Numbered from the stretch's first letter, positions 18,560 to 28,871 are shown. The stretch is DNA of 64,000 bases from Spirosoma rhododendri (GCF_012849055.1 NZ_CP051678.1:1-64000); one strand, 5' to 3'. The notes: generated by a model from the sequence alone, not told the origin. Numbers and translations: made by a program.

Positions 18560-20946
18560 CTAGCGCATACGGTCCTTCTCGTCATCGTTGCCCAGTGTCG
18601 CGGGCCGGGCCATCTTAACGGTCTTTTTACCGAAACTATAGCTGAACGACACTTTGACGCGCTGGCTGTCATTGTAGCTCCGCATGGTGAAGTTCACCTG
18701 CCCGTAGTTCGATTCCAGTCGGCTGGCCATCGTCCGGAATACGTCGCTTACGTCGATCCGCAGGGTCGCCTGTTTGGCCAGCAGGGATTTCGTTACGCTC
18801 ATCGATACACCCCAAAGCCTTTCTGGGTGAACAAGCCCGACCGGGCGGGCGACATGTAGTGCGCCGTCAGCTCGTATTTCCAGTCGCGGGGCAGGGTAAT
18901 GATGTTCGACGACGTAGCCGTCACCCACAATCCGGTGGCCTGATAGCGGCTCAGTTCGTTAACGGGGCTGCTGGTGTAGTTGCCCATGCCCATCAGCGTG
19001 GTATTCGTCTGCCAGACTTTCGTTACGTTCTTGGCGTAGGTCGCGCCCAGATAAACCTCATGCCCGTGACGCAGATTATCCATCACCTGGGTGTAGACCA
19101 ACGTGGCCGGATCAGCGCGTAGTACGGTGGTCATCTGATCGCGGATGTACGAATAGTTGGCGAACAGATTCAGACTGCCGAGCGAATAAACCGCGTCGAG
19201 CGTGTGGGCGAAGGACGGGCGAATCAGCGGATTCCCTTCGATGATCGTGTACGGGTCGATCAGGTTGCGGTAGGGAACTAGGCTGCTGAGGCTGGGACGG
19301 CTTATTTTCCGGCTAACCGTCACGCCCCACGAGTGTCCGTTCGACAGGCTTCGGTTCAGCCCCATACTGGGGAATAATCCCGCATAGCTGCGAGCCAGCG
19401 CCGATTGAGTCAGGTGCTGCTCGGTCCGTTCGACCCGTAGTCCAGCCTGCCACGACCAGCCGTGGCCAAACGAATGGCTCAGGTTCGAATACGCAGCGTA
19501 GGTATGCTCCTGATAGAGCCCCGCCTGACTGAAGGCCGGATCGAACTGGTACTGGCCGTCAACAAGGTTGTCCTGCCGAAGCGTGTTGTCATTGCGGATA
19601 AAGACGTACTTCGCGCCCAGGTCCAGCCGCCAGTTGCTGCCCAGCACGGGGGTACCGTAATCAAGCTGGCCGATCAGATTTCGTTGCTGATTCGGGTTCA
19701 GAATACGAAGCCGGGTCACCGGACCGCTGGCGACCTCATCCGCACCGATACGCTGATAGGTAATGAGTTGGGACGCGTCTACATCAACCAGTGACTCGGT
19801 CACCAGAACGGTCAGCTCCCTGGCTTTCGTCGGACCGAAGCTCGCTTTGTAGCTCAGGTTCAGGTCATAGACACTGGCCTGGTCCAGCCCGGCATTTTCC
19901 GTGCGGATCGTCGAGTCAACGAGCGGTGCGGCTATAGACCGGGTACGGGTGTCGGTATTCCGATTGTCCCGGCGCCAGTTGCCATTCAGCCGCAGACTCA
20001 GCACGTGCTGGGGGTTAAAAGCATAGTCGAGACTTAGATTCGTCGCCAGTGAGCGGTAGCGGTTGAGGGTAATCAGGTTATTCTGCTGCGTAATACCGGG
20101 GAACGTCCGGTTCAGGTCCTGAGTCGAATACGATGTCGAGGGCAGGGTAGCGTTGAGACTGCCGAACACCGTCCATTTCCCCTGCCGGTACGTCAGCGAC
20201 CCATTGGCCGACGAACGACTATATTGGCCCTGCGAATACGTCAGCGTCGAGCGGCCATTGATGCCCTGCTCCCGGCTCTTTTTGGTGATGATGTTGACGA
20301 CCCCGTCCACCGTCGCGTCGTAGCGGGCCGACGGGTTGGTGATGACTTCGATGCGGACAATATCTTCGGCCGAGAAGGTTTGCAGAAAACTGGCCAGACT
20401 CCCCTGCCCCAGCTGCCGCCCATCGACCAGCACCAACACGTTGGCCTTATTGCCCACGCTGATCGTTCCGCCGTCGTAGCGGACGCGGGGGATGTACCGG
20501 AGTAGGTCTTCCGCTTTGTTGCCGCGTGTAATCACGCTGCCTTCTACGGTCAGCACGATCCGATCGGCCTGCTGACTAACCAGGGATTGCGGTGCCTTTA
20601 CGGTGACTTCGGCCAGGTTACGGGCGCTGGCGTCCAGAGTCAGCACCCCCAGGTCAATCGTTGGTGTATCCGCGTTTAGCGTCAGCACGGCCGAATACCG
20701 GTCGTTGTACCCCACGGCGCTGATCCGGGCGCGGTACGTTCCCGATGCGAGTTTATCCATTCGGAAGCGCCCGGCTTCATCGGTGATGGCCCCTTTGACG
20801 ATTGATGAATCAGCGGATTGCAACAGGGCTACACTGGCGTACAGCATGGGTTGATTGGCGGTATCTGTGACCCGGCCGGTTAGCTGGTGCTGGGCGAGGG
20901 TCTGTAGGGAGAGAAGGAACAGAAAAAAGGTCAGACGTGCGTTCAT
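18560..20946 (-). pseudogene. TonB-dependent receptor-like outer-membrane barrel, frameshifted near the C-terminus
   Basis: A 795-residue outer-membrane protein from the ATG at 20946. It has a signal peptide (LTFFLFLLSLQTLAQ), an N-terminal carboxypeptidase-regulatory-like domain (about 20-105; GRVTDTANQPMLYASV), a plug domain (about 120-220; VLVDGRQLGQGS, then IEVITNPSARYDA) and an OMP-type beta barrel to the end. The last 80 residues are in another frame: at a C4 run (18810-18813) one added base joins GFG to GVSMSVTKSLLAK and on to FSYSFGKKTV. The stop is 13 bp from the convergent LytTR regulator. Substrate is unknown. Flanking two-component genes suggest controlled expression. Confidence 0.85.
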
Positions 20947-20976
20947 GGGGTAATTTGTGCTGCGTGATTGATGAGG

Positions 20977-20984
20977 CAAACCTA
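20977..20984 (-). promoter_or_regulatory. Candidate -7 box (TAGGTTTG) of the receptor gene
   Basis: A full TAnnTTTG match on the minus strand, about 31 bp upstream of the receptor ATG. Confidence 0.4.
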
Positions 20985-21033
20985 CCCTTACCCCATCGGC
21001 AGGCCCAGTTAATTCGGTGAACCCGCTGTTCTT

Positions 21034-21087
21034 TTCGATCAACCTTTCTCGCTCATGTTCATCGAAAAAATGGGCAGGTTGGTCGAA
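21034..21087. repeat. Interrupted 12-bp inverted repeat in a divergent promoter region
   Basis: Arms 21034-21045 (TTCGATCAACCT) and 21076-21087 (complement with one mismatch) are separated by 30 bp. They lie between the receptor start and the kinase start. The centre-to-centre spacing of about 42 bp is four helical turns, consistent with a two-site operator. Confidence 0.45.
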
Positions 21088-21127
21088 AAAAGGGGGACCA
21101 ATCCCGCGAACACGCGATGTTTGACCC

Positions 21128-22294
21128 ATGAAATTTCCCCGCATCCAACAACCCTTTCTTACCACGTCAGCCCGTGGGATACTGGCGCACGCCGTCGTTG
21201 TTGTCACCCTGTACGTGCTGGTCAATGCCGACGGGCTGGCGGTCAATCTGCGTTACCGCTACGACGGCATCGGGCAATGGTTCACGTACGGGCAGTTCGG
21301 GTTGCAGTTGGGTATTTACTATAGTTGGGGGTACTGGCTTTTTCCCCGCTACCTCTACCGGTTCCAGCCACTGCCGCTGCTCGGTCTGGTGCTACTCACC
21401 TACATCAGTGCCTATCTGGCTAACTATGCCGGTTTCGCCTGGCTTCATCAGACCGTAGGCTTCCCCGATACGGTTTCTTCGTCGTTGCCCCGTTCAAGTT
21501 TATGGTTGAACCTGACCGCTATGTGGCACCGGATGGAGCGACACGGCCCACTTGGCCTGTTTACCAATGTGTCCTTATTTGGCTGGAACTTCCTGCTCTC
21601 GTTTGCTTATCCAGCCTTACTGCTGGCGATCAAGGCGCTGTACGACAACATGGCCGCCCAGATCAGCAACGCTCAGCTGAAACAGCAAAACGTACAGCTG
21701 GAACTGGGCTACCTGAAATCGCAGATCAACCCTCATTTTCTGTTCAACGTACTCAACAGCGTGTACGCCCTGACGGAAGAGGATTGCCCGCCAGCCGCAC
21801 AGCTGGTCCATCAGTTGTCCGGCCTGATGCAGTATACCCTATACGAAACGGCCGAGCCGACCGTACCGCTGCAAAAGGAGCTTCAGTTTATCCGGGATTA
21901 TATCGCCCTGGAAAAAACCCGGACGGGCAACCGGGTTGATCTTCAGCTATCGCTGCCCGACACCATTGACGAAACCCGTCACATTGTCCCGTTTGTGCTG
22001 ATTCCTTTCGTGGAGAACGCCTTCAAGCACGGGGTTCAACGCAGTGCGCGCAAATCCTGGGTCCGGTTAGCGGTAGTAGTCGATGAGGCTGGCCTGCAAT
22101 TGACTATCAGTAACAGTAAACCCGCCAGGCCGGAAGCCAGCGTCGGTGGATTGGGGCTGACCAACGTGAGAAAGCGGCTGGATTTATTGTACCCGGACCA
22201 TACGCTTCGCATCACCAGCAAGCCGGATGAGTACCAGGTCGATCTGAGGCTTCCGGTTATGGTAGTCACTAAGGGCGCCAATGCAGTGGCATGA
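21128..22294 (+). CDS. LytS-type sensor histidine kinase
   Basis: A 388-residue membrane kinase. Four hydrophobic segments (roughly 20-38, 55-75, 84-104 and 150-170) precede a coiled linker (NAQLKQQNVQLELGYLKSQ). The His_kinase domain has the phosphoacceptor H203 in NPHFLFN. An ATPase domain follows with the N-box-like FVENAFKHGV and G-box GLGLTNVRKRL. Members phosphorylate LytTR regulators. The natural partner is the LytTR gene at 17765, separated by the receptor gene on the opposite strand, so the pair brackets its probable target. Confidence 0.9.
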   Translation: MKFPRIQQPFLTTSARGILAHAVVVVTLYVLVNADGLAVNLRYRYDGIGQWFTYGQFGLQLGIYYSWGYWLFPRYLYRFQPLPLLGLVLLTYISAYLANYAGFAWLHQTVGFPDTVSSSLPRSSLWLNLTAMWHRMERHGPLGLFTNVSLFGWNFLLSFAYPALLLAIKALYDNMAAQISNAQLKQQNVQLELGYLKSQINPHFLFNVLNSVYALTEEDCPPAAQLVHQLSGLMQYTLYETAEPTVPLQKELQFIRDYIALEKTRTGNRVDLQLSLPDTIDETRHIVPFVLIPFVENAFKHGVQRSARKSWVRLAVVVDEAGLQLTISNSKPARPEASVGGLGLTNVRKRLDLLYPDHTLRITSKPDEYQVDLRLPVMVVTKGANAVA

Positions 22295-22502
22295 GTGGGT
22301 AGTGACACGGCTACTTTTGCCCATTCGACAGTAGACATAGACGTTAATGATAGGCAGAAATGCGATCCATGGCCCATCAGCTATTTGGCGTGCTATCGTC
22401 CTGCTGGTTGCTGGTCAATCCTGCCTGGGTAGCGTATACTTTCTCTTTGTATGAGCCAACTGCTAGCCCTTGGGGGTGCCTTGTTCAGGATCAACACCCT
22501 AT

Positions 22503-23670
22503 TGACTTGTCCTGAAAAATGTTGACCATTAACAATCAACTTATGGACAGACTTGTTAGACTACGTATGAAAAAGCCAACCGGTGTCGTACGGCAGATCG
22601 TCGCCCAAATTCTACTGGGCGAACTCAACATTGACCAAGCCGCTGAGCGCTTGAAAATCAATTGTCAGCTGGTACAACACTGGGTCGAAAAGATTGAAGA
22701 TGAGGTTGACGCCAGTAAGCGGCCGGCTCCAATCGACACAAGTCCACCGCCCCAACCGACATCAGTTCCTCAGCGCACCCGGAAGAAGAAAGAACCAGAA
22801 GTAGATGAGCTGCGAGCTAAAGTCCAGGCTCTTGAAGAACAACTGGAGGTAGCCAACTTCAAAGCGCTCTATTACTCAACCTTAGTCCGAGTGGCTAAAT
22901 ACGAACTGGGGGTGGACGTCGAAAAAAAGTCCGTTACCAAGCCATCCGGTTCATGTTGACGAATCATCCCACTATCTCAATTCGTCAGCTAGAGGGTGTG
23001 CTTGGCTTTACCCGGCAGGGCTACTACCAATATTGGCAACGGCAGACTGAGCAACAGGACGATCTTAACGTGCTACGGTTAGTGAGACCGATTCGGCGGG
23101 ATCATCCCCGCATTGGTGGCCGTAAGCTCTACAGTTTGTTGCAGAAAGACTTTTTGGAAAGGGGAATAAAGCTAGGCCGGGATGGGTTCTTCGAGCTTTT
23201 AGCTCGGAATAAGATGCTGATTCGCCAGCGTCGACGACGCGTAAAGACCACTTTCTCGGGTCATCGCCTGCGCAAATACCCTAATCTAATTAAAGAACTA
23301 GTTCCAGACCGGCCTAACCAACTGTGGGTAGCTGACATCACGTATTGGTTTACGCAGTACGGCTGTCTGTACATTTCACTGGTAACAGACGCCTATTCCA
23401 AACGCATCATGGGCTACTGCGTTGGCCCCACGTTGGCAACGGCTTACTGCCGGGAAGCCCTGCAAATGGCCCTCAAGAAGGTCAATAAACGAACGGCCAA
23501 AGCGCTGATTCATCACTCGGATCGGGGCATTCAGTATTGCAGCACAACTTATACTGGGTTGCTGGATGATTATCAAGTTCAGATCAGCATGACTGAGACG
23601 GGTGACCCTTTGGAGAATCCCGTTGCCGAACGCGTCAATGGCATCATTAAAAACGAATATTTAGCTCATC
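22503..23670 (+). mobile_element. IS3-family element, 3' end lost
   Basis: The left end appears to start at 22503 (TGACTTGTCCTGAAAA), resembling the terminal repeat of the adjacent element. It carries orfA, an A-AAA-AAG frameshift site and most of orfB. The element stops where the second IS begins at 23671. Its right end is not found downstream, so part of it was deleted. Confidence 0.75.
22519..22959 (+). CDS. IS3-family transposase OrfA
   Basis: A 146-residue protein with an N-terminal helix-turn-helix (VRQIVAQILLGELNIDQAAERL, about 24-46) that binds IS ends. A proline-rich linker and a leucine-zipper-like coiled coil follow (DELRAKVQALEEQLEVANF, about 95-115). Near its 3' end the slippery heptamer A AAA AAG sits in frame at 22923-22929, where ribosomes would slip -1 into orfB to make the active OrfAB transposase. 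orfB starts 6 bp before this stop. Confidence 0.85.
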   Translation: MLTINNQLMDRLVRLRMKKPTGVVRQIVAQILLGELNIDQAAERLKINCQLVQHWVEKIEDEVDASKRPAPIDTSPPPQPTSVPQRTRKKKEPEVDELRAKVQALEEQLEVANFKALYYSTLVRVAKYELGVDVEKKSVTKPSGSC

Positions 23671-23699
23671 TGTCTCGTCCTGAAATAGCTTTACATTAA
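22953..23699 (+). pseudogene. IS3-family transposase OrfB, truncated
   Basis: An integrase-core (rve, DDE) transposase of 248 residues as read. It has the HTH_21 region (about 50-115), first catalytic Asp in WVADITYW, second in HHSDRGIQYC, and the Glu expected near NPVAERVNGIIKNE. After that the frame runs into the neighbouring IS terminal repeat (last 10 or so residues encoded by 23671-23699). The conserved tail found in the intact copy at 24114 (YNQKRPH region) is missing, so the product is probably inactive. Confidence 0.85.
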
Positions 23700-23709
23700 G
23701 CTCATCAGG

Positions 23710-24117
23710 ATGACCAATAACAGGAGGAGAAAAACGACCGCTGGCATCGGAAACCGACGGCCTTATCAGCGTCTAACCGAAGCCCAGAAGCGAAACATTG
23801 TTGGTGAAGTCAACCAAGGGCTGATTGGCATACGAGCCGCCTGTCGCAAGTATGGACTCAACCGTAATACATTGAGAAGTTGGCGGGTTGAGCTTTCTTT
23901 GCTAACGCCGGAGGAAACTCTCCCTACCGAGCTATCACCCGACATGACTGATCCGCAACCTAATTCAACATTGAGTCGGCAAGTCAAAGCGTTGACCAAA
24001 GCCCTCGCCCAGGCCCAACTCAAGATCAGTGGTTATCAGACCATGATCGAAGTAGCTGAGGACAAATTGAAAATTAAAATCCGAAAAAAGTCTGGTACCA
24101 AACGGTCAAACGAATGA
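23710..24117 (+). CDS. IS3-family transposase OrfA
   Basis: A 135-residue protein with a helix-turn-helix at about 25-65 (NQGLIGIRAACRKYGLNRNT, then LRSWRVE). A C-terminal coiled coil follows (LSRQVKALTKALAQAQLKI). The heptamer A AAA AAG at 24084-24090 is in the orfA frame, and orfB is in the -1 frame, so a fused transposase is expected. orfA and orfB overlap at ATGA (24114-24117). The start ATG lies 15 bp inside the left terminal repeat. Confidence 0.88.
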   Translation: MTNNRRRKTTAGIGNRRPYQRLTEAQKRNIVGEVNQGLIGIRAACRKYGLNRNTLRSWRVELSLLTPEETLPTELSPDMTDPQPNSTLSRQVKALTKALAQAQLKISGYQTMIEVAEDKLKIKIRKKSGTKRSNE

Positions 24118-25040
24118 AGCAAAGTCATCCTCACGTGAGCCTGGAGGAGCTTTGTGACCTGTTTGGTGTGACGCGTCAGGCCTATTATGAAGCGGCCGTT
24201 CAGGAGAAGAAAACGAGCGTCGCCCATATGCTCGTGCTTCGATTGGTCAGCGATCTACGCCGAGATATGCCCTTACTGGGCACCCGTAAGCTGTTTTACT
24301 TATTGCAACCCGAACTGGAACAACACCAGATTAAAATGGGACGAGATCAACTGTTTGATTTGCTGGGCTTTCATGGCCTATTGATTCGTCGGCGCAAACG
24401 GATGGTCAAGACAACGGACTCCTACCACTGGCTGAAGAAGTACCCGAATCGGATCAAGGACATAATCGTAGATGGGCCAGAACAATTATGGGTCAGCGAC
24501 ATAACATACATTAGGACTGTTAATGGCTTCAGCTACCTGAGCCTCGTCACCGATGCCTACTCCCGTAAGGTGGTTGGTTTCAGTCTCTATCCAACGCTGG
24601 AAGCGGTGGGTTGCGTACTAGCCTTGAAAATGGCGCTTAAAAATCGAAAGCGGGGTTCAGGGCCTACCTTAATTCATCATTCTGACCGGGGCATTCAATA
24701 CTGTTCGGCAGATTACATTGCTCTGTTAGAAGCCGATCAGATTGCCATCAGTATGACCCAATCGGGCAGTCCTTATGATAATGCGCTGGCAGAGCGGGTG
24801 AACGGCATTATCAAGAATGAGTTCTTCTCCCAGAAAATACACCAAAACCACCAGCAAGCGGAGGAAGAAATTGCCCGGGCCGTTGCTCATTATAATCAGA
24901 AGAGGCCCCATGCCAGTGTGGATTACTTAACCCCCGAGTCAGCTCATCTCCAAATCGGGATACTCAAAAAACGGTGGAAGTCGTACCGTCGCCGACCATC
25001 CGCGAAGCAGAACGAGCCAACGGAATCGGTAATAGACTGA
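24114..25040 (+). CDS. IS3-family transposase OrfB (intact)
   Basis: A 308-residue DDE transposase. An HTH_21 region (about 45-105; MPLLGTRKLFYLL) precedes the rve integrase core, with Asp in WVSDITYI, Asp in HHSDRGIQYC and Glu in ALAERVNGIIKNE. The C-terminal tail (AHYNQKRPHASVDYLTPESA) is complete, unlike the copy at 22953. It is expected to be made as an OrfAB fusion through -1 frameshifting. The encoded protein looks full-length, so the element may be active. Confidence 0.92.
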   Translation: MKQSHPHVSLEELCDLFGVTRQAYYEAAVQEKKTSVAHMLVLRLVSDLRRDMPLLGTRKLFYLLQPELEQHQIKMGRDQLFDLLGFHGLLIRRRKRMVKTTDSYHWLKKYPNRIKDIIVDGPEQLWVSDITYIRTVNGFSYLSLVTDAYSRKVVGFSLYPTLEAVGCVLALKMALKNRKRGSGPTLIHHSDRGIQYCSADYIALLEADQIAISMTQSGSPYDNALAERVNGIIKNEFFSQKIHQNHQQAEEEIARAVAHYNQKRPHASVDYLTPESAHLQIGILKKRWKSYRRRPSAKQNEPTESVID

Positions 25041-25309
25041 GAGTCTGATGAGTTAGCGAAAGGGGATAAAACAGGGAAATTACGTGAGTAGTCTTCGCGC
25101 CAGCAAGGGGGTATATTGTGGGGTAGTTAGTGTCAAACAGTTTCAGGATTAATTATCGAAAACTGTAAGGTTTTTCCAGGACGAGACATATACTAATACT
25201 AAACAAAAGGTATCACCACGTAGCTTCGCCAATATGGCAAAACGGACCAGGTTTGATATCGTCAGTAGCCATTACTTCACGCGTTATAGACCTGAATCAG
25301 CCGGGTTGC

Positions 25310-26932
25310 TCACCCTGGGGCCGCTTGCTCAGAGGCATCCAGCCGGGCCATCGCCAGATCAATCCGTCGTTCTGCCGTTCGCAATACCTCATCACTAAAG
25401 TGCTTCTCGGTTGCCAGTGCCACCAGCAGCGTCTGCTGGTAATGGCCCAGCGCGCGCTCGGCAGCCCACTGCTGATTCACCAATCCCTGATCCGTAACCA
25501 AGTCTGGAGCCGAGTACGTCTGGTAGAGCGTTGCGTCCAGTTCATGCACCAAAGCCCGGTAGCGCCGGACCAAGGTTTGTTTGAGCTCGCCCCGTAAGTC
25601 CAACGGAAAGTCGTTTTCCAGATATGCCAGTGATCGACTGGCCAGCAGTAGCTCCAGGGCCTGATCCGTTCGGGCCTGATCGGTTTGCGGGGGCAACCCT
25701 AACAGGCGAATGAGTAGCGGTAAACTCATCCCCTGAAGCACCAGCGTGACTAAAATGACCACAAACGATAAGAACAGAATCAGCGGGCGTTGAACAAACC
25801 CCTGACCCGAACTCAACGTCAGAGGCAGGGCCAGCGCGGTCGCCAGCGAGAGGACGCCCCGGGTGCCGGTCCAGGCTACAATCAGTACGTTCCGCCAGTC
25901 TACGGCAGTAGCCCGATCATCCGTATCCGAAGCGGTTGACCAGCCCAGCAGGCGTGGGTAGTAGGTGCTGAAAAACACCCATAAGATGCGAATCAGAATG
26001 GTAACAACGCTGACCGTAACGCTGTACAGGAGCAACTGATTGGTCGTATACCCGTGCAGATCGGCTACAATGGCCGGTAGCTGCAGGCCAATCAGGAGAA
26101 AGACCAGGCCTTCGAGCAAAAAAATAAGGGTGTCCCATACCGCCCGGGATTCCAGGCGTGCCTGCGGTAACAGGACTTCCGGTGCCTAACGGGTAATAAA
26201 TAGCCCCGCGCTGACGACAGCCAGAATACCCGAGGTATGTGCGTGTTCAGCGGCCAAATAGGCAACATAAGGCGCCAGTAAGAGCAGGCTGGTTTGACTG
26301 GTAGCGCTGCCGATTCGACGGAGCAGTAGGGTTACTAACCAGCCCAGCAAACCACCAATCAACAGTCCGCCCCCGGCCACCAGCGCAAATTGTAGACTGG
26401 CCTCCCACAGCACGAAATGGCCCGTCAGTACTGCCCCCACAGCGTAGCGGTAGGCAATTAGCGCGGAGGCATCGTTGAGCAGGCTTTCGCCTTCCAGAAT
26501 GGCAATCACGCGTTTGCTCAGGCCCAGGCCTTTGATAATGCTATTGGCCGCTACCGCGTCAGGGGGCGAGACAATGGCCCCCAACACAAAGGCCATCGGC
26601 CAGCTAAAGTGGGGAATAACGTAATGAGCCGCCAGGGCCACGGCGCTGGTGGTAAAAAAGACCAGCGTAACGGCCAGGGTAGTAATGGGGCGAATGGATC
26701 GGGTAAATTCCTGCCAGGCTGTTTTAGAGGCGGCCTGATAGAGCAGCGGTGGAAGGAAAATAACGAAGGTGACCTCCGGATCAAGAGCCAGATCAGGCAA
26801 AAATGGGACGAAACCAATCAACAGCCCGGTACCCACCAGTAAAACCGGGTAAGGCACCTTAATTTTATGGGTGATCGTCGACAGCCCGATCAGCACCGCC
26901 AGCATAAAGACAACTGTTTCAACGTGGACCAT
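25310..26932 (-). pseudogene. CPA1 sodium/proton antiporter with in-frame amber stop
   Basis: Two pieces in the same reading frame form a monovalent cation:proton antiporter of about 540 residues from the ATG at 26932. About ten membrane segments are visible, with the conserved LPPLLYQAA and VSPPDAVAA motifs and a soluble C-terminal tail. The stop TAG at 26186-26188 falls after LFITR; downstream the frame reads APEVLLPQARLESRAVW and on into LEGLVFLLIGLQLP without any shift. A CAG-to-TAG change is the simplest explanation. Unlike the other lesions here, this is a substitution. Without the second half the transporter would lack several membrane segments. It follows a KAS III-like gene by 41 bp. 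Confidence 0.85.
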
Positions 26933-26973
26933 ATGTCGCCAGTTTGGATGATGAATACGGCCGATCCGCTGCG

Positions 26974-28045
26974 TTAGAACCGATACACCAGGGCATTGAT
27001 ATTCATACCGGCCCCCACCGAGGCCAGCACAATCGTGTCGCCCGCTACAAGCCGTTGATTCGTTAATTGCCCCCGGTAAACCAGGTCCAGTAACGTGGGT
27101 AAGGTTGCCACTGAGCTGTTGCCCAGCCAACCAATCGTCATGGGCATCAGAGCCCGATCAGGACGCCCATAGTCGTACAATTGGAAGAGCCGCTCCAGCA
27201 GGGCTACGTTCATTTTGTGGTTGGCCTGATGGTAGTAGTACCTTGCTCACGTTTGCCAGCTCCAGGCCCGCTTTAGTCAGGGCGGTTTGGATGATTGCCG
27301 GCACATGGTGCAAGGCAAACTCGTAAAGTTTACGCCCGTTCATTTTCAGAAATCGGTCGGGGCTTACTACGGGCTGCGGGGCATAGCCGGGTCCCATGCC
27401 AAGCAACCCGGCGTACTCGTAGGCGTGGGTCTGGGTATGATGCGCTAGGATGCCCGCTGACCCGGCGGGAGCCGCTTCCAGCAGGACGGCTCCACTGCCA
27501 TCACTGGACAATAAGGAATCCCGATCGGCAGGATCAATCACCCGCGACAGGGTTTCGGCACCGATCACCAGGCAACGCCGGGCCTCCCCGGAGCGAATGT
27601 AGTAGTTGGCCTGAATAAGGGCTTCCAGCCAGCCCGGGCAGCCAAAAACCAGATCATAGGCGACACAATTGGGGTTGTGAATGCCTAAGCCGGCTTTGAT
27701 ACGGCTGGCCACTGAAGGCACCATCGTCACGCGATTGCTCTCGACCGCTACATCACCGAAGTTGTGCGCCACAATCAGATAATCCAGCGTTTCGGGATCA
27801 ATACCCGCGCTGGTCAGGGCCTGTTCGGCGGCTAGTAAACCCAGCTCAGAAGCCTGCTGATCTGGACGGGCATAGCGCCGTTCAGCGATGCCGGTGATGG
27901 CCTCAAACTGCTGTAAAAGGACCGCGGGCTCGGTGGCAATGGCCTCCCCCAGGGGTGTAAAAAACTGAGCCCCCAAAAAATCCTGGTTTTTGACGACGGT
28001 ATCGGGGATGTAGCTACCCGTAGCGATGATAACGGATTGAATCAT
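26974..28045 (-). pseudogene. 3-oxoacyl-ACP synthase III family protein, frameshifted
   Basis: A FabH-like thiolase-fold enzyme of about 356 residues in two frames. The catalytic Cys136 is in VFGCPGWL. The His lies exactly at the break: removing one base near 27231 restores KVLLHQANHKM. The Asn is in WLGNSSVATLP and the end is SVGAGMNINALVYRF. KAS III enzymes condense acetyl- or acyl-CoA with malonyl-ACP; divergent family members make branched or specialised acyl products. This copy lacks fatty-acid genes beside it and precedes an antiporter on the same strand, so a housekeeping role is uncertain. The lesion is a gained base, opposite to the others. Confidence 0.82.
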
Positions 28046-28100
28046 TGATCAGTGTTTACAGGCGAGCGTTCGATGACCACCAAGCGTCAATCTAGTGATC

Positions 28101-28108
28101 TACCTTTG
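28101..28108 (+). promoter_or_regulatory. Candidate -7 box (TACCTTTG) upstream of the long hairpin
   Basis: A full TAnnTTTG match on the plus strand, 22 bp before the 34-bp inverted repeat. No -33 TTG is clear. If active, the transcript would start just before the hairpin. Confidence 0.3.
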
Positions 28109-28129
28109 CTTAGTACCAGTTCGTAACAA

Positions 28130-28203
28130 CCCCTTTCTTGCCCTTCCCCCGATTGGTCCCAGGACGCAGCCTGGGACCAATCGGGGGAAGGGCAAGAAAG
28201 GGG
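28130..28203. repeat. Perfect 34-bp inverted repeat, 6-base loop
   Basis: Arms 28130-28163 and 28170-28203 are perfectly complementary around ACGCAG. It lies between the KAS III start (28045, minus) and the end of a small secreted-protein gene (28220, minus). It could terminate the latter's transcript, although there is no T-run and the stem is far longer than a normal terminator. No similar repeat was seen elsewhere in the window. Confidence 0.9.
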
Positions 28204-28219
28204 CTCGATCGCTTACGAT

Positions 28220-28576
28220 TTAGTTGGAAGCGGGGTATCCTGTTTGGTCAACCCGCTTGTGAGCAGGAGCACGACCGTCAATCGTGGTGGCCGGTAGCTG
28301 CTGAACAGGAGGCTGAATTCGATCCGATGTAGGCGGATTTTCTCGGCCAGGGGATACAAATGTCCAGTGTAGGGCATCTGCTGAACAGTTGTCGTGCTTC
28401 AGCGTAGCCTCGGTTGGCGACTCGTTCTGAGCTAGTCCCCTGCCGAGTTGATAAGCTTCCTGGGCCGTAATTGATTCGGAAGCGGGTTGGGCGGGGATGG
28501 ACTGCGCCTGAGACGTAGTGGTAACCAAACCGGTAGCTACTAAGAATAATATAAAAAATGTTGATTGACTATTCAT
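28220..28576 (-). CDS. Small secreted hypothetical protein
   Basis: A 118-residue protein from the ATG at 28576, chosen because it opens a clear signal peptide (STFFILFLVATGLVTTTSQA, cleavage after AQA). The mature part is polar and low in hydrophobics (TAQEAYQLGRGLAQNE), with one cysteine (DNCSADALHW) and a proline-rich tail. No family is recognised. Its 3' end abuts the 34-bp inverted repeat. Confidence 0.55.
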   Translation of the reverse strand: MNSQSTFFILFLVATGLVTTTSQAQSIPAQPASESITAQEAYQLGRGLAQNESPTEATLKHDNCSADALHWTFVSPGRENPPTSDRIQPPVQQLPATTIDGRAPAHKRVDQTGYPASN

Positions 28577-28871
28577 TGGATGGTCCGCCACTAGAGGAGG
28601 ATATACAGTCAACAGGTCCTACTAAAAAATAGTTACAAACAACTGATAACTAACATATTAACGAAACTTCATTGTCACCTATAAGCCCTAGTAATTATGC
28701 CTTTCCTTATGTATCCCTCTGTGAACGTGCTCTAACAGGCTGATCACCGAGTATGAAAAACACAATTTATTGACTGTCGGCCGCCGACCGTTGGTCTTGC
28801 TCCTGGCCTTGATTCTTTACCGTTTTAGAAACCGGGGTGAATGCTAGTGTTAATAGAGCTACCTTGCGTAA

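Larger units (their letters stand above)
23671..25188 (+). mobile_element. Complete IS3-family insertion sequence (1,518 bp)
   Basis: Terminal inverted repeats of 25 bp lie at 23671-23695 and 25164-25188. They start TG, end CA, and match at 21 of 25 positions. Inside are orfA and orfB with a -1 slippery heptamer. The element abuts the truncated IS at 22503. Flanking bases (CATC before, TATA after) do not match, so no target duplication survives. This fits deletion or recombination after insertion. Confidence 0.85.
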
